Source of the DNA: Bdellovibrionales bacterium
GTDB taxonomy: Bacteria; Bdellovibrionota; Bdellovibrionia; Bdellovibrionales; JAMPXM01
Direction of reading: 5' to 3'
DNA: 8,089 nt
Assembly (NCBI GenBank): GCA_005792225.1
Contig: SXSP01000494.1
Location: 1 to 8,089 of the forward strand
Shown here: piece by piece, positions 7,144-8,089 of the stretch
How the letters are laid out: the number at the start of each line of letters is the position of its first letter
How positions within the stretch are numbered: position 1 is the stretch's first letter
The notes under the pieces: generated by a model
Database searches by the model: none
Told to the model about the DNA's origin: nothing
What the model saw: only the letters and a program-made list of their open reading frames with translations
Translations under genes and position numbers: made by a program

Positions 7144-7180
7144 AGCCGTGCGGAGATGGATCTTCGCGCGGCTTTTTTTT
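7144..7180 (+). terminator. Rho-independent terminator of FKBP gene
   Basis: AGCCGTGCGGAGA (7144-7156) pairs with TCTTCGCGCGGCT (7161-7173) in a 13-bp stem with two G-U pairs and a TGGA tetraloop, followed by a run of eight T (7173-7180). This is a strong plus-strand terminator, 147 bp after the FKBP stop. The T-run overlaps the stop codon of the convergent HNH gene (7179-7181). On the minus strand the stem lacks a U-tract. Confidence 0.9.
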
Positions 7181-7502
7181 AGTCTTCGAACTGCGAATCG
7201 CCGAGACTTCCCATTTCGCGGAACGCTCTTTCGACCGCGAGTTCGGCCCCTTTAGCGGAATTGCATTCCTTGCAGCTGACCACGCAATTATTCTTCGTGC
7301 TCTTTCCTCCCCGAGCGATCGGAATCAAATGATCCATCGTCAGGAGTTCCTTCGAGAACTTCTGCCCGCAGTGATGGCAAACACCTTGGCCAATTTGCTG
7401 CTTCCACCAGGACCCCTTGCGGAGCTCCTGGCCTTTGCGACGCTCCCGCTTGATGTGTTCGGGATCGGCCGGAATGTAGTAATCGTGGGGAAAGGAATTC
7501 AT
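7179..7502 (-). CDS. Small HNH endonuclease family protein
   Basis: A 107-residue stand-alone HNH protein, likely a metal-dependent DNA-nicking or -cleaving enzyme in the cytoplasm. It has the full zinc-finger type motif: CHHC (Cys42, Cys45), then MDHLIPIARGG with Asp57-His58, NN at 71-72, and CKECN with Cys77, Cys80 and Asn81, followed by Lys84. The four cysteines should bind a structural zinc and His58 should act as the general base; both are family knowledge. The N-terminal 40 residues are basic (HIKRERRKGQELRKG), fitting DNA contact. Its biological role is unknown: such genes occur alone, in phages and near restriction systems, but no such neighbours are seen here. No Shine-Dalgarno precedes the ATG; a 16-bp palindrome with TATAAC lies four bases upstream, so the transcript may be nearly leaderless. 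It converges on the FKBP gene and diverges from the BolA gene. Confidence 0.88.
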   Translation of the reverse strand: MNSFPHDYYIPADPEHIKRERRKGQELRKGSWWKQQIGQGVCHHCGQKFSKELLTMDHLIPIARGGKSTKNNCVVSCKECNSAKGAELAVERAFREMGSLGDSQFED

Positions 7503-7506
7503 GGGG

Positions 7507-7522
7507 CCGTGTTATAACACGG
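7507..7522. promoter_or_regulatory. Perfect 16-bp palindrome with TATAAC on both strands, at HNH start
   Basis: CCGTGTTATAACACGG is a perfect palindrome ending four bases upstream of the HNH ATG. Its centre reads TATAAC on each strand, a good match to a -10 box in both directions. Either it is an operator overlapping the HNH promoter, or a -10 element giving a very short or absent HNH leader. No recognisable -35 box is present on either side, so which it is remains open. Confidence 0.5.
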
Positions 7523-7539
7523 AATGGCGAGCAAAAGGT

Positions 7540-7580
7540 AGGTCGGAGCCGAAAAGGTACGGCGGACCTCCTGATTTTTT
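7540..7580. repeat. Imperfect hairpin with second copy of GGTACGGCGGAC
   Basis: AGGTC and GCC (7540-7550) can pair with GGC and GACCT (7561-7569) around an internal loop, and six T follow at 7575-7580 after a five-base gap. The 12-mer GGTACGGCGGAC at 7556-7567 repeats that at 2738-2749, and both copies are followed by ATTTTGCT or a close variant. It sits in the leader region of the BolA gene. It may be a member of a dispersed repeat family or a weak attenuator. Confidence 0.4.
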
Positions 7581-7619
7581 GCTACAAAGGTGCAAATTTT
7601 CATTCGAGGGCACTTCAAA

Positions 7620-7850
7620 ATGACGCCGCAAGAAGTAAAGGCTCGCCTGGAGCAGGCATATCCCGACGGTCAGGTTGACGTCGTTGATCTCACCGGCACC
7701 CACGATCATTACCAAGTGATGATCGAGAGCAAGGCCTTCGAAGGCTTGAGCCGGATCCAACAGCAACGCCACGTCATGGCCGTCTTCGATGCGGAACTTA
7801 AGACCGGCGAAGTCCATGCCCTCACCATCAAGACATTGATTAAAAAGTAA
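7620..7850 (+). CDS. bolA: BolA/IbaG family protein
   Basis: A 76-residue single-domain BolA protein, cytoplasmic. BolA proteins pair with CGFS monothiol glutaredoxins, sharing a [2Fe-2S] cluster, in iron-sulfur cluster trafficking and iron sensing. Visible family marks are VVDLTGTHDHYQVMIES (21-37) with the His-bearing loop, FEGLSRIQQQRHVM (40-53) and the C-terminal HALTIKT (66-72). The Q-rich segment before His51 is more like the IbaG/YrbA branch than E. coli BolA. The ATG at 7620 has GAGGG (7606-7610) nine bases upstream; an in-frame GTG at 7590 would add ten residues with no family counterpart. The glutaredoxin gene begins 24 bp downstream, so the two probably form an operon, which supports the functional pairing. 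The family is firm; the branch is less so. Confidence 0.9.
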   Translation: MTPQEVKARLEQAYPDGQVDVVDLTGTHDHYQVMIESKAFEGLSRIQQQRHVMAVFDAELKTGEVHALTIKTLIKK

Positions 7851-7874
7851 GTCGATCGAAAGGATTCAAGGATC

Positions 7875-8089
7875 ATGGCAGAAGTGAAACAAAGAATCGA
7901 AAGCCTCCTGAACGATAACAAAGTCGTACTTTTCATGAAGGGTTCGCCCCAATTTCCGATGTGCGGCTTCTCCGCGCGCGCGGCGGCGATCTTGAGTGAA
8001 CTTGGAACGACCTACCATTCCGTCAACGTCCTCGACGACCCGGAAATTCGCGAAGGAATCAAATCGTACGGCAATTGGCCGACGATTCC
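7875..8089 (+). CDS. grxD: Monothiol (CGFS) glutaredoxin, Grx4 type, C-terminus beyond window
   Basis: The first 71 residues of a roughly 105-residue cytoplasmic glutaredoxin, cut by the right edge. The CGFS active site is at residues 30-33, preceded by FMKGSPQFPM, where Lys22 is the expected glutathione contact. YGNWPTI near the end is the start of the family's WPT-cis-Pro loop. CGFS glutaredoxins bind a [2Fe-2S] cluster with glutathione, alone or with BolA, rather than reducing disulfides. AAAGGA (7859-7864) lies ten bases before the ATG; a second AAGGA lies nearer. The adjacent upstream BolA gene is its known partner. The missing part lies only outside the window. Confidence 0.95.
   Translation, partial: MAEVKQRIESLLNDNKVVLFMKGSPQFPMCGFSARAAAILSELGTTYHSVNVLDDPEIREGIKSYGNWPTI

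Noticed and set aside
7590..7619. GTG start adding ten residues to BolA
   Set aside because: The extra residues have no counterpart in the family, and the ATG at 7620 has a proper GAGGG site.

Overview
The window is about 8 kb of GC-rich bacterial chromosome with seven protein genes, all ordinary in codon use and tightly spaced. There are no rRNA, tRNA, CRISPR or insertion-sequence features. Signal peptides, Shine-Dalgarno sites, a mitochondrial-type aconitase and a BolA/monothiol-glutaredoxin pair point to a Gram-negative, proteobacterium-like host. A two-subunit topoisomerase VI together with a short stand-alone HNH protein suggests a Bdellovibrionota or deltaproteobacterial relative. That placement is inference, not proof.

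Layout, left to right. (1) 1-1549, minus: the N-terminal two thirds of aconitase, running off the left edge. (2) 1738-2703, plus: a secreted serine esterase of the S-formylglutathione hydrolase/feruloyl-esterase fold, diverging from aconitase across a 188-bp promoter region. (3) 2704-2905: a convergent intergenic region with nested palindromes, a strong hairpin terminator (2787-2813) and a loose TGCCTG-rich repeat tract. (4) 5981-2906, minus: a two-gene operon for DNA topoisomerase VI, subunit B (GHKL ATPase) first and subunit A (Spo11-like, catalytic Tyr plus Toprim) 13 bp downstream. (5) 5982-6472: a 491-bp divergent intergenic region with inverted repeats and no convincing gene. (6) 6473-6997, plus: an exported FKBP-type peptidyl-prolyl isomerase, followed by a strong intrinsic terminator (7144-7180). 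(7) 7179-7502, minus: a small HNH nuclease whose start lies 4 bp from a perfect 16-bp palindrome. (8) 7620-7850 and 7875-8089, plus: a BolA-family protein and a CGFS monothiol glutaredoxin, the latter cut by the right edge.

How they work together. The two topoisomerase VI subunits form one A2B2 type IIB enzyme, which passes one DNA duplex through another using ATP. This is the most notable item, because the enzyme is typical of archaea and plants and uncommon in bacteria. Here the B subunit also carries an unusual acidic then Lys/Ala/Thr-rich tail. BolA and CGFS glutaredoxin are known to form a [2Fe-2S]-bridged complex in iron-sulfur and iron homeostasis; aconitase, at the other end of the window, is a [4Fe-4S] enzyme, but no direct link is visible. 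The esterase and the FKBP are both predicted exported proteins. I see no evidence of a wholly new system; the best leads are the bacterial topoisomerase VI with its tail, the palindromic start region of the HNH gene, and a short palindromic element present in two intergenic regions.
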